Assembly (NCBI GenBank): GCA_914767715.1
Contig: OU612067.1
Span: 8,680,001-8,744,000, forward strand
Reading direction: 5' to 3'
DNA: 64,000 nucleotides
DNA from: Membranipora membranacea
Lineage: Eukaryota; Bryozoa; Gymnolaemata; Cheilostomatida; Membraniporidae
Each line of letters starts with the position of its first letter. Within the stretch, counting starts at the first letter, position 1. Positions 24,188 to 34,820 of this stretch are shown here, in pieces. The notes beneath the pieces were generated by a model that did not search any database, was not told the DNA's origin, and saw nothing but the letters and a program-made list of their open reading frames with translations. The translations under genes and the position numbers were made by a program.

Positions 24188-25558
24188 TTAAGGTAATGTC
24201 AAAGACCGATCCGAATATCAACATATCATATACCGTTGGAAAGCTGCCGAGCTACTGAAAATGAATACCTGAACAAAAACTTGATTCAATGATCTTGTGG
24301 CATTTTAGGGAGGAAATGAGGCAGAAAACGCTGTTTTTGTCAAAGCAGATGGGGGAGTCAAATTAAATGCAAGAAATTTCAAACCAGATAGACTGCATAC
24401 TTAGAGATTGCGTTCATCGTAAAATTTGATTTTCTTTGATATGTGACTAGTCTAAACTGACTTTTAACGTCACGCCATACAATGCATTTTTTTTGTGAAG
24501 CCGTGAAAATATGTGAAATTTCAATCATTAATTCAGAACAGATCATTGGCTCGAAACAAAATTAATTATGATTTTCCCTTAGAGTACACTTCAAATGCCA
24601 TACCTATTAACTTTCAACAAATTAGCTTGCATATTGCGAAAACAGTAGACTCTCGAATACAGCTAATATTTTTGCAGCTTTTGCATAACATCAGATGTGC
24701 TGTCCAAATGACCATTATTGTGGCCAAACAAAGTTTTTTTGAAAGTTCTCACATACGAAGCCGCTTTCATTAGCCATGGTGCACACAGGAAATGCTAAAA
24801 GATTTTTTCCCTGCATCTTCGTTTTTCTTGAATTTAACGCAAAAGAATGCCAAAGAAACAGCTATTTTTTGGGACTTTTGAGGTGTTTTTGGCCATTCTT
24901 TTGTGTTAAATTCAAGAAAAACGAAGATCCAGTGAAAAAATCTGTTGGCATTTCCTGCGTGCACCATGGGTAATAAAAGCGGCTTCGGATGTGAGAACTT
25001 TCAAAAAAACTTTGTTTGGCCACAATAATGGTCATTTGGACAGCACATTTAACGTTATGCAAAAGTTGCGAAAAAATATCAGGTGTATTCGAGAGTCCAC
25101 TGTTTTCGCAATATGCAAGCTAATTTGTTGAAAATCAATATGTATGACATTTAAAGTGTACTCTAAGGGAAAAGCATAATTAATTTTGTTTCGAGCCTAT
25201 GATCTGTTCTGAATTAATGATTGAAATTTCACATATTTTCACGGCTTCACAAAAAAAATTGCGTAGTATGGCGTGACGTAAAAAGTCAGTTGAGACTAGT
25301 CACATATCAAAGAAAATCAAATTTTACTATGAACTCAATCTCTAAATACACATTCCACCTGTTTTGAAATTTCTTGCAATTAATTTGACTCCTCCATCTG
25401 CTTTGACAAAAACAGCGTTTTCTGCCTAATTTCCTCCCTAAAATGACACAACGTCATTGAATTAAGTTTTTGTTCAGGTATTCATTTTCAGTAGCTCGGC
25501 AGCTTTCCAGCGGTATATGATATGTTGATATTCGGATCGGTCTTTGACATTACCTTAA
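24188..25558. repeat. 1.37-kb near-perfect palindrome
   Basis: The left arm starts TTAAGGTAATGTCAAAGACC and the right arm ends with its complement; matching continues inward for about 660 bp per arm to a centre near 24873 with a spacer of only a few tens of bases. Arms differ by scattered substitutions. No target duplication was convincing. Overlapping frames near the centre mirror each other across strands and are not genes. It is probably a long-inverted-repeat non-autonomous transposon. Confidence 0.9.
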
Positions 25559-25838
25559 TGTTGGTGTTCTTGTTCCTGTATGTTCAGTTGATGGAGCCTG
25601 TTGACCATTAAGGAAAAAATTTTTCCCCTCCCCAGTCCCCATATCCCATATCAGGTAATTGTTAGTCAACAAAGACAGCAGATACTGTTATAGCAATGAT
25701 GACGGATGAAGCTGCAATTATTCACAGGTTTTCTATCAGGCTAGGCTAGTCAGTGTAAGGAGTCAAGATAGCTGTCTTACGAACAGTAGAAAGCAGGCAA
25801 TGCAAGGTAATCTTTAAAAAAACAACATACAATCTTAC

Positions 25839-28800
25839 CTTGATAGGTCAGCTATCTGACAGTTGATAGTGACAACGCTATGCTGTTTCTGATCGTTAGA
25901 GTCAGCAAGTTTTAACTGAAATCCGTCTCTAGCTAGCATCATAAGATACAGATAGCCTGAGGTCTCAGGCAGCGGTATGTGTATTCTGATTGGCTGTCTC
26001 TCCCCATTAAGATTATCATTCAAGTTGACATGTATCAGAGGACTGATATACTGTATAGACTTCACATGGCTGCTGCACTGAGGATCAGACTGGAAAGCTG
26101 ACAGCATTCGTGAAAAGTGCATTTCTGCCTGGAAGTTAAACATAGGGATATAAGTCAATTATAAGTCGGAATAGATAAGCTTGTCACTCGGCTACTTTTT
26201 GATTTTTTGAAACAAAAAAAGTAGCTGCATGACAAGGCTACGTAAAGGAAGATTCAGGTTCATCATCTTCAGCCACAGTTTTAATAGCATAGCATGTCAA
26301 GAGCTAGCTGCTCCAAATAATCAAACACCTAATGTTTAATCATTTCTCTAACACATATAGTTATAATCAAATATTAAACTTGATCCACGTCAGCTTTTAA
26401 ATACAGCTAAAGGCTACAAGGCTGCGGAATGTTTCAATATAAAACAGCTTCTACAGCATCACAGCATCATTAGCAAACCAGCCACACCGCAAATAAGATG
26501 GAGGGAAAAAGTAGCCAACGTCTTACGGTCTTAACACGCTGACAGAGGTTGCAACCTCAGCGGATTCTCAATGATTTTGTATATACACATTAATCCTCTG
26601 AGGATCAGCTGAGGCTTATATGTTAGTAGTGTGACGTTTGCACTCTGAGCTTGCAACCGCTGATCAAACCTCTGAGGATCAGCATAGGCTGCTGTCAGCA
26701 TATATGTGAACAATGGTGACGCTGTGCAAACCTCTGAAGTTACAACCGCTAAGTGTGTTTTGCCCATTAGTCATGGCGTATAGTCGTTAGCGACTTACGA
26801 CCAGTGACTAGTTGAAAGCGACTCATAACTAATTAGATATGAAGTTGACTAACCTTGAGAGAGAACCTGACAGTCCTGTTAGTTACACCAGGAGCAAACT
26901 CTATACATATATTAGTCTGTGGTACATTAAACCTTCCTCCTATTGGTGTCAGAACAAACTCATCATTAGAAGGCTTATCTGTCCATCTGAAGCAGAAATG
27001 AGCAAAGAATAACAGTGATATAAACAATCACATGTCAAAATCAAATATCCTCTGGTCAGAATAACAATAAAGCTAAGTAGCGCCTCCCCATTTTGTATCA
27101 TATTGAAGGTCTCAGTCTAGTTAAAAGTACTGTGCAGCCTTTTAAATAGCCTCTGGACACAGTTGTAACTATTAGCTTTACAAAAAGGAAAATTCTTCTC
27201 AAATTTCCTCAACCACAAAGGTTGTCCCCTCTTTATCGCTCTATGAGATTAAATATGCATGAAATTTAAGATCTTCCACTGAAATTGGGGAAAATCTTTG
27301 AAAGATATAATAATTGGCATATTTTTTTACCCAAGCAAATATCACAATCCCGCAAGCGCTACTATAGCTATAAGGATGTCTTGTAGTGAGCAGGACTATT
27401 CAGCAGCAAAGGATTAACTGTACAAGATCTATAGCATTACAACTGTTCAAAACAACACCAAAGGGTTTGATCTTCCAGCAACGAAGTGAATTACAAGTTG
27501 ATAGGTGATCGAATTCCTTTTGACGTTGTATCTGATTCCAAGCAAGATATAATTTTCATCGTTGCTTTTTAAATGGGCAGTCTTGATGAATCTGGATTGT
27601 GAATCTTACTTAATATGAAGTGTATCTGCATAATCACTAGTAGTAGAGTCGTCTACTCCCGCCTCTGTGTCAGGTATTTCCGAGAATTCTCCTCCACCGT
27701 CTAGTGTAGTAGCAAACAAAACATATCATTGAATCAGAAAGAAGGGGAAAAATGAAGATGAAAGTTGGTTGATTAAAAAGTTGATCAAAGTCAGATGTCT
27801 TGTCACACGCCACGTCCCGAAGCATGAGCGGCAAAAAAAATTGTCTTAGTGGCAAGGCCGCGATATCTGCGCCAGGTTGCTCTCTGTTTGCAGGCAGGTT
27901 GGAGCATACCTGGGGGCCAACTAAACCCCAGTAGACGATTGACCACAGTGGGATTTAAACCCACGGCCTTCAACATTCGCATGCTAAAAGTACGGCGCTC
28001 TAACCAAGTGAGCCACCTCCTACTCCCTGCAACATCCTTAAATTTTTCCAGATTACTAGGACCAGGTAATTTTGGGGCTGCATAGTATAATGGCTTGGGG
28101 GTAAAACTCAGCCAAGATAAGTATATTTGTGTCTGTCGTCCAACTCTCTACATGAAATGATCAATTTATGATAATGACAATGTTGATCAAGTTCGATACT
28201 TGTAATTTGGATCTGCCAGAGAATAACATTAAACGAGATATGTGTAGACAAAATCTGAATTTGTCAGCTAATTTCATACTGCATACTGACCTAGCATTGG
28301 TAGGCTGTCAGGGGTGGGTGTGGGGGGAACCAAACACCCACCCCGACAGCCTACCCAAGCTAATACTGACCTCCCGTTGTATTGAGTTCAGGGCTCCGAG
28401 CTCTTCCAATATATCTAGCAGTGGAATGTTTTAGTGACTTTGCTGCGGAGGTTGGTGTGGCCTTCCTTGATGTAGCAGGTGTTGTGCTGGTGGCTCCTAG
28501 GCTAAATTTAGGAATGTAATTCGAAAATTAGAATGACCATAATCGTTACACCAGACAGCATTGATGTCTAAAAGACTTTTCTCACAATTTGGCAGTTGGT
28601 GCTAGCAATACGATCAATCAGCAATCAATCAAATATTCAATAACTGAATCATCTGTCTGGAAATTTGTCTAGTCAATTAAATACTTTAATCATCAGTTGT
28701 TGGTTTATACTGTTTTTGAATTTGTTACAGTAATTAATTGGGTGTAGCTAATCGCTGTAATGAATTGCTCAATTTCAGAAGTTGTCCACTTTTTGATGCC

Positions 28801-31800
28801 AGGAAGACAAATCTATAAGGGTATTAAAAAGTACTCTCTGATTAGTTAAGACAGGGAGAGTGGTGGTTAAGATGCGTCGAATCATTGTCATACCTATTTC
28901 CCTTTGAATCAGCCTTCGCTTCAGATAGCACAGCTGCAGCCTTCCTATTCACAGCACCTGAGAAGTCAACAAAATTGTAATACACAAAGATCAAATATAC
29001 GAAATACTCAGTAAAGTCAACGACGGATCCCCAAACGTGACATCATACATTAAATTTACCAAGATTTAACAACAGGACAACAGGACCAACCTATAACCTA
29101 TAACAATAACCTATCTGTTAGATATGCAAGGGGGTCTTTCAATCAGAAACAGCCAAATACTGATCACTTCCTCAGTAATTAGGGATACCTGCTAGGCTCT
29201 CACTTTCAAATAGTTCAGTCCTTGATGGAACTATATACATTCGGAGTGAGCGATTTGGTAACAAATTTGTCTAACTGAAAGACCAAGTGAGTAATAACTA
29301 TGAGCGAAGTGAAAACGTTAAATGGTAAAGCGGCGCTCTTTGTAATTGAAAGACCCCCCAGATAAAAAGAACTACAGCTTGTATACGAAACCTTTGTTGA
29401 ACTTGTTGCCTTGAATGTTAAACAGCTGTAGCGTCTTTGTAAAGTTGACAGGTGGTGCAGACTCTAGTAGATTATCTCCAAGGTCAACGACCTCCAGCGT
29501 AGCTAGGTGACAGGTTTCAACAGGTACTTCTCTTATACAGTTAGACTTCAGCAGCAGTGTCTTTAGTGTGTGACAGTCCTCTAACCCTATCGGCAAGTAC
29601 TCTATTTGGTTCTTGCTGCAATCCACATACTCCAGATTTGTGAGTCCCTGAAAATATATGGCTGTGCGTTGATCAATTGAAAAATGTGACAAGCAAGATC
29701 TAGATCTTGAACAGGGTATGTTGAGCTCTTCAATAATCAACCCTTGAATTGGTTTCTGATTTACCGGATGCAAAAGCGAATGGGAGCATGAGGGCAACAC
29801 CATTGACCATCATTTGCCATGAGCAGGATACCGAGTCATCAACGCATACGAAAATCTTCTCACAAAATCAAGACATAACTTACCTGCAGCGTCACAACCC
29901 TGAGATTATTATCATTAACACTGAGAAACTCTAGAGAAGGAGGTAGATTACTCAGGCTATTTAACTGATTACTATCCAGACAGAGATGTTTGAGTTTTCT
30001 CATCATTAGACTGGCTCCAGTAGCCTGTTTTATGGTGTTGTTAGCTATACTCAGTATAGACAGATTCTTCAGGCTATAACAAGAGAGAGCAGATTACATC
30101 ACAATTAGTTTAAGCGTTTTCAAAATTGGTTAACATTTCATTATCAACCGGTTTCCCCACCCTTGTTGTGAAAGTGGTTGATAATGAAATGCCACTGCCA
30201 GCTATCCCAACACGTTTGAGCGCATAAACGGCATCAAACTGAGAACTGAACCTGAACCTGAACAATGAAAACATGTATAGCCAAACTACCTGTAATATAA
30301 AATACAAAAAATCGTATTGCTGATAAAAGTGATGGAGATCAACATATAAGACCATGCCAGTTTAAAACATTCGTAGTGGTTCGTAGTGGGCCTACTGATA
30401 TCAAATGTTTAAAATATTTACAGTTTTTTCAACATGCAGCATGATGCTTTGTTCTTATAAGAGGAGATGAGGGTTTCTTTGACCAACTCTCATAACAATG
30501 AGTCAGCGGCGGTCTGATGGTTGAGGATAAGGGCTTGTGTACATATGATCCAGGTTGGATTTCCAGTGCGGGATGTCATTTCTGATTTGGCACTGGCCAG
30601 GTTTGTTTTGATCAGAACCATTAATACAGGACGCCTACTGTAAAATAGGTTGGTGTATAAGAAAAGGTTAAAGAATATCTGGGAATATTGAAATCTGGAT
30701 TGAAATGCCCCACAGTACCTACCGCTTGGTTATGGGTATTAGGAAGATAGATAGCGAGGTTGACAAATAAGCTATCCAATCTCTTTGTATTTTATATGCT
30801 TCAGAGTTTTGCAACAAAAAAGCTCCATGTCCGGATCATACGGTATACAATAATATATATAATATATATAGTAATATATATACCTGCAGAGTGCTGGTGG
30901 GATGTGCTGGAAAGAATTTCCAGTAAGGTTCAGCTCTTTCATATTAGGCCACATCCCGTTCTCACAGGGTAGTTTATTGAGATTGTTATACTTGAGATCC
31001 AGAACTTGTAGCTGCTTCAGTTTACAGACATGGCCGGGTAAATCAGCTATGTTATTATAAGACAGATCCAGTACGCGTATCATAGTCAGCTCTTGTATGC
31101 TGTGAGGTAAAACCTGCAAACAGATCGTTAGACTGATAATTGATTTTCCATATATCACATGATAAGTGTGGTCAGGGAATGTTTGTCTTAAAGGGGGTTC
31201 TTGCGTTCATTAATCACGATCATGATATTCGTCTAGGCTCCACAGCAGCGATACTGTGCTCTATCATTATTAAAGGGCAACCAAGGTTTCGCAGCTATGC
31301 ATTAATGGGTAGCAAATAATGTGCTGGGCAGCATCAGCTTTGTGCATTACGCGATGCAAAACTCAAAGTAGTTGCTGACTCTAAGCTGGGTAACACTTCA
31401 GTTTAGGGGAGGTTCCAAGACTTTGCTGTAATAATTATAGAGCACAGGCTAAATAATAACTGGAACAGGAAACTGCTATGTGGTATTCTCTTTTAGCTGA
31501 GTTTGAGTGCCTGATGGAAGAAATGTTTCACAATAATTCTGGCTGAATAATCATCCGAATTATATTTTGTCTTTTTCCCCATGCAGAAGGTGCAATCTGC
31601 TATTAATCAACGGCCATCAATGAGAAATTGTTTGAAACCTTGGTTGCCCTTTAAGTTGCAAATCCTATTTTGAAAATTGAATCACGTGTTACCTGGAGTT
31701 TATTGTGACTGATATCCAGGTACTCCAGTGCTCTAATAGAAGTTATCTCCTCTCCAAAGTATCTCATATTATTACCTCCAATACTGAGGTACTTCAAAAC

Positions 31801-32888
31801 TCTCATAGCAGCAAAGTTAGGCGGCATATCACTGATGTTATTGTAGGCTACATCAAGGTACCTCAATCTGTAATACATCAAAGATGTGAAAATAGCTGAT
31901 TTTATCAATATTATGGGTCAATATGTAATATTCCAGCTGACAAGGCTAGGTGATCCGTTGACATGATCGCTGAATATATTGTTAGGTGGAATGAGAAAAT
32001 TTCTATCCATGCGGTACATGAACACACAACAGTTATGACAGCGGCCCCTTCTTTTTCCTTTTTTGTGTGTGAAAAAACAACGGAAATGGGGCTGTTGTGA
32101 TAAGGCTACCCAACAGTTGTATGAATGACAATTGTCAATGTCTGAAGGAAATAATGTTACACGATAATCACTATATTTTAAAAGTCTATTTGTGAGATTC
32201 TCTTGATTCTTTTTCTAATATCTTCTTAAATGGCATGGTCTTATTTGTCGCCTGTGTGAATTTGATTGACTAAAAATAAAGTACAAGAACAAAAACTTAC
32301 ACTATACTATACTTACTTGTCACATTGTACGATGGACGCAGGTAGAAGTGTGAGTTTATTATTACGTAGATCTAATACCTGCAGTCTCCTCAGATTACCT
32401 ATAGTCTCTGCTAGCTCTCTGATCTGATTGTCCCTGGCATGAATGGCTGAAACATTCGATGGAAACTTCTTGGTGGTAGAGGTATATCAGAAATCTCAGC
32501 ATGTATGTGTCTATGCATTATTAGCGTGATGTACATGTTAAGAGCGTTTATATAAAAAAGGTTGTATAACACAGCCACATGAATTCATTCATGGCAGAAA
32601 AAGTTGAATTGTTTTCACAAATGTTAGCAAGATTCAATAAGTAGAGACAAACACATACAAATACTAGAATTAGTAATAACACATTTATCTAAGAAACAAA
32701 ATTTATATGCCATTTTTGTCACAACGGATGGGTCAATTACATTGCAATACTTTGGATCACCCTGTAGATTAACTCCTACCTTCCACTCTTATGAAGTTGT
32801 ACAGATCAGTCGGGAGTTCGGACGCTGAGCTTGCAGATATATTCAGTTCGACCAGACCATGTTTGTTAACTTTTAGCGACGGACCCAT
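25839..32888 (-). CDS. Leucine-rich-repeat protein with ZU5 domain (PIDD1-like architecture), 3' end open
   Basis: Eleven exons join in one frame: 32780-32888, 32317-32446, 31693-31867, 30884-31113, 29884-30073, 29392-29647, 28894-28957, 28371-28501, 27610-27700, 26854-26986 and 25839-26128, giving 599 residues so far. Residues ~12-365 are about 14 leucine-rich repeats of the LxxLxLxxNxLxxLP type (LQVLDLRNNKLTLLP, IRVLDLSYNNIADLP). A Ser/Thr/Ala-rich linker follows (~365-465). The last two exons start a ZU5 module (FVLTPIGGRFNVPQTNICIEF then YISPLIHVNL). LRR followed by ZU5 is the layout of PIDD1, a cytoplasmic death-domain scaffold, but no death domain was found. Exon 6 uses a weak GTTTCG donor; reading through gives a stop after 29392, so a short isoform is possible. 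Confidence 0.85.
26178..26240. mobile_element. Hairpin MITE, family 2
   Basis: AGCTTGTCACTCGGCTAC and GTAGCTGCATGACAAGGCT are inverted ends around a T/A-rich loop. It lies in the intron just 5' (minus strand) of the last known LRR-ZU5 exon. Confidence 0.7.
27785..28018 (-). mobile_element. tRNA-derived SINE, family 1, copy 2
   Basis: On the minus strand GTGGCTCACTTGGTTAGAGC (A box) and GGGTTTAAATCCC (B box) make a good tRNA-like head. The body ends with the TTGCCGCTC and GTGGCGTGTGACAAGAC blocks also seen at 4290-4480. It lies in an intron of the LRR-ZU5 gene. A 3'CCA, a full acceptor stem and tRNA size are lacking, so it is not a tRNA gene. Confidence 0.82.
28297..28358. repeat. 25-bp inverted repeat (hairpin) beside LRR-ZU5 exon 8 donor
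   Basis: TTGGTAGGCTGTCAGGGGTG plus GGTGT (28297-28321) pairs with 28334-28358 with a single mismatch around a 12-nt loop. It begins 12 bp after the exon 8 donor on the minus strand. Confidence 0.85.
29130..29359. mobile_element. MITE, family 3 (GGGGGTCTTTCAAT ends), 230 bp
   Basis: GGGGGTCTTTCAAT at the left and ATTGAAAGACCCCCC at the right are near-perfect inverted ends. Internal GTGAGCGATTTGGTA-type blocks recur in the other copies. The flanking duplication is not clear. It sits in the intron just after LRR-ZU5 exon 6. Confidence 0.85.
30106..30231. mobile_element. Hairpin MITE, family 1
   Basis: TAGTTTAAGCGTTTTCAAAA opens the element and CGTTTGAGCGCATAAAC closes it; the inner arms share CATTTCATTATCAACC with the copy at 22040. 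Flanks CATCACAAT and CATCAAACT are a diverged 9-bp duplication. Confidence 0.8.
30490..30660 (+). mobile_element. tRNA-derived SINE, family 2
   Basis: GGTCTGATGGTTGAGG (A-box-like) and GGTTGGATTTCC (B-box-like) are spaced as in tRNA heads. The following ACCATTAATACAGGACG block recurs at 2310-2347. The boxes are imperfect. Confidence 0.5.
32030..32108. mobile_element. Hairpin MITE, family 2, diverged
   Basis: AGTTATGACAGCGGCCCC and GGGGCTGTTGTGATAAGGCT are inverted ends around a pyrimidine-rich loop. CAACAGTT occurs at both sides. It lies between exons 2 and 3 of the LRR-ZU5 gene. Confidence 0.6.
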
Positions 32889-34820
32889 TTTGGTGTTTAG
32901 ATTGTGTGATCAAAACCGTAAATTAGTGACCGAGGAGTTGCCAAATCAAAAACTTGAGTCGCAGTGTGTGAATCTCTGCCAAGCACACTGCAGCGGATTA
33001 ATAATGTATGAGGTTGCATGCTGAGTAAGTGTGATGAGTTTGCTAACATCACATCCTCTCAATTCAACCTGTGCAGGACTCAAAACAGCTGCCTGGTCAC
33101 TATAACTATTGATTTTTTTCACAAGGTCAAGAAAAACTCTGTCCAAAGAGCTATAAATATATGTTTTATATGGATCAGCAAGATGTATAGGGAAACATTC
33201 GATAGAACTTTCAGTATTTCATATATCTTTTGTTTCTCATTCCCACTTCTTAGTTGGGAAAGCGTATGTTAGCAATGCACCATACCATATGGTAGCTTAG
33301 AATACGGTCTTCATCTTTGAAGCGGAGAGAGTTATCCTCTCTTGGGTACAGGTACTGACACCCATAGTACTCATGCCTCACTCTATACCGATGCCCGCCG
33401 GCAGAGGGGGCGCTTTTTACTGCAGTATGATGCATTGCTTGTAATGAACATGGAAGGGATCACTTACCATACTGTAAAAAAGCATATCATATTATCGTAC
33501 CATACATGTATTGAAAATTATACTGTTATGCAAGAACCACCATAGATCTTTTTAACTAAACTTATATATAACAGGGCTCACTAATGTGTCTAAACTCTCG
33601 ATGTTCATGGTCCAATGTTCAATTATCTTGTTGTTCAAAGTGAGGTTTAGGTTAATGGTTTACGAGGGTCGTTTGGATAGATGTCTAGGAGATAGCAATC
33701 CAGGGATAGCAATAGTTTTGCTATGCCATCTGCATGGTTTGCAGGATGAGTTGGTGTATGAATGAGCTAATGCGGGTTGTTTGAATGGTGGATGGCATAT
33801 GAGAGTGTACATTTCCACACAGTGAAAACCGGGATTCAGCATTATGAGTGCAGCTTCCAATGGTGAAAAAATGACTCGAATTATCAATCACAAGATCTGA
33901 TGCCAAATGTTTTGAATAGAGGTTTAAGGTACTCAAAACACTATCCCGGTCGCTGATATTGGCATTTCAATGTGATTGATAATAAAATGCCAATACCAGC
34001 AATTAGAGATTGATCACTATAACTATTTAGATATTGGTGATGTGGTTCAGGTTTTACCCTTATGTTTGGTCAATTTGCTTGCATCCGGAGTTGCTTCCCC
34101 GCCCACAGGAGTGCAACATGACCAGAGGACGGAGAGCAAAACAGGATGCACGCAAACTAGATCAAACTTGATCTGACCGTTACTGGTTGTTTGATAATCA
34201 ACTATGTTCCCTCAGTGTGTAAATATATATATTATATATGCTTTGTACATGATCTGATTTCATCATTATTACATGATATGTCTCTTTAAAGGAATTTACA
34301 CCCGGTTGGAAGGAAATAAAGTTGTTCTAAATTGAGATTGCCTAACCTCAAGGTTTTATCCTTGCCAATTTGCGGTAACTATGTGAGTGTCCTTATCCAT
34401 ATATTGTCTTATCAGTTGTTACTCATATAGCATCATGTCAGTGAAAGTTGTGAGCAAACAGATGGAATAGTCCAAGATTAATTGACCTCCAAGGCCAAGC
34501 CAAGGCTTAGCCTTAGGCCTAATGATCAACCGACAGAGAATACCAGGCCCTGGCCTATCGGTCCCTTCAATTTCAAACATCAAGAGCTTTTGAACAAAAT
34601 GATAAAATCCATTGGCCGTTCTAGTTAGAGACATACATTTTGTATGAAAATTAAAGAACATAGAAGAAAACAGTAGACAAAAGATGAGCTAAAACTGACC
34701 CTATATACAGCCATGTAGCTATGTCCATCAACAGGTATATACCTGCCTAGATAACAGGAGGGTCTTATACCAGCATTGTTCACATTTTCATTTTAGCAAG
34801 AGAACAATCAACATTGAACC
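32889..34820. other. Divergent intergenic region between LRR-ZU5 (-) and IGFBP/thyroglobulin (+) genes
   Basis: No gene is supported. It contains a MITE remnant at 33922-34005, a GC-rich patch near 33399-33416 (GGCAGAGGGGGCGCT, weakly like a CTCF core) and, from about 34430, sequence duplicated upstream of the second thyroglobulin-type gene. Frames of 60-80 codons here look random. Confidence 0.55.
33922..34005. mobile_element. Hairpin MITE, family 1, remnant
   Basis: GTTTAAGGTACTCAAAACAC and the inverted TTGGCATTTCAATGTGATTG / AATAAAATGCCAATACC cores match the family-1 layout; the right end is lost. Confidence 0.6.

Noticed and set aside
24513-25062. Overlapping 65-86-codon frames with nearly the same peptide on opposite strands
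   Set aside because: They are mirror images caused by the large palindrome, not genes.
26110-26130. HFS tripeptide at the start of LRR-ZU5 exon 11, identical to the PIDD autoproteolysis motif
   Set aside because: It falls near the middle of the ZU5 module, before the ISPLIHV strand, not at the end where self-cleavage occurs.
33399-33416. CTCF-like site (GGCAGAGGGGGCGCT)
   Set aside because: Only the 3' half of the motif fits and the organism may not use CTCF; too weak to list.
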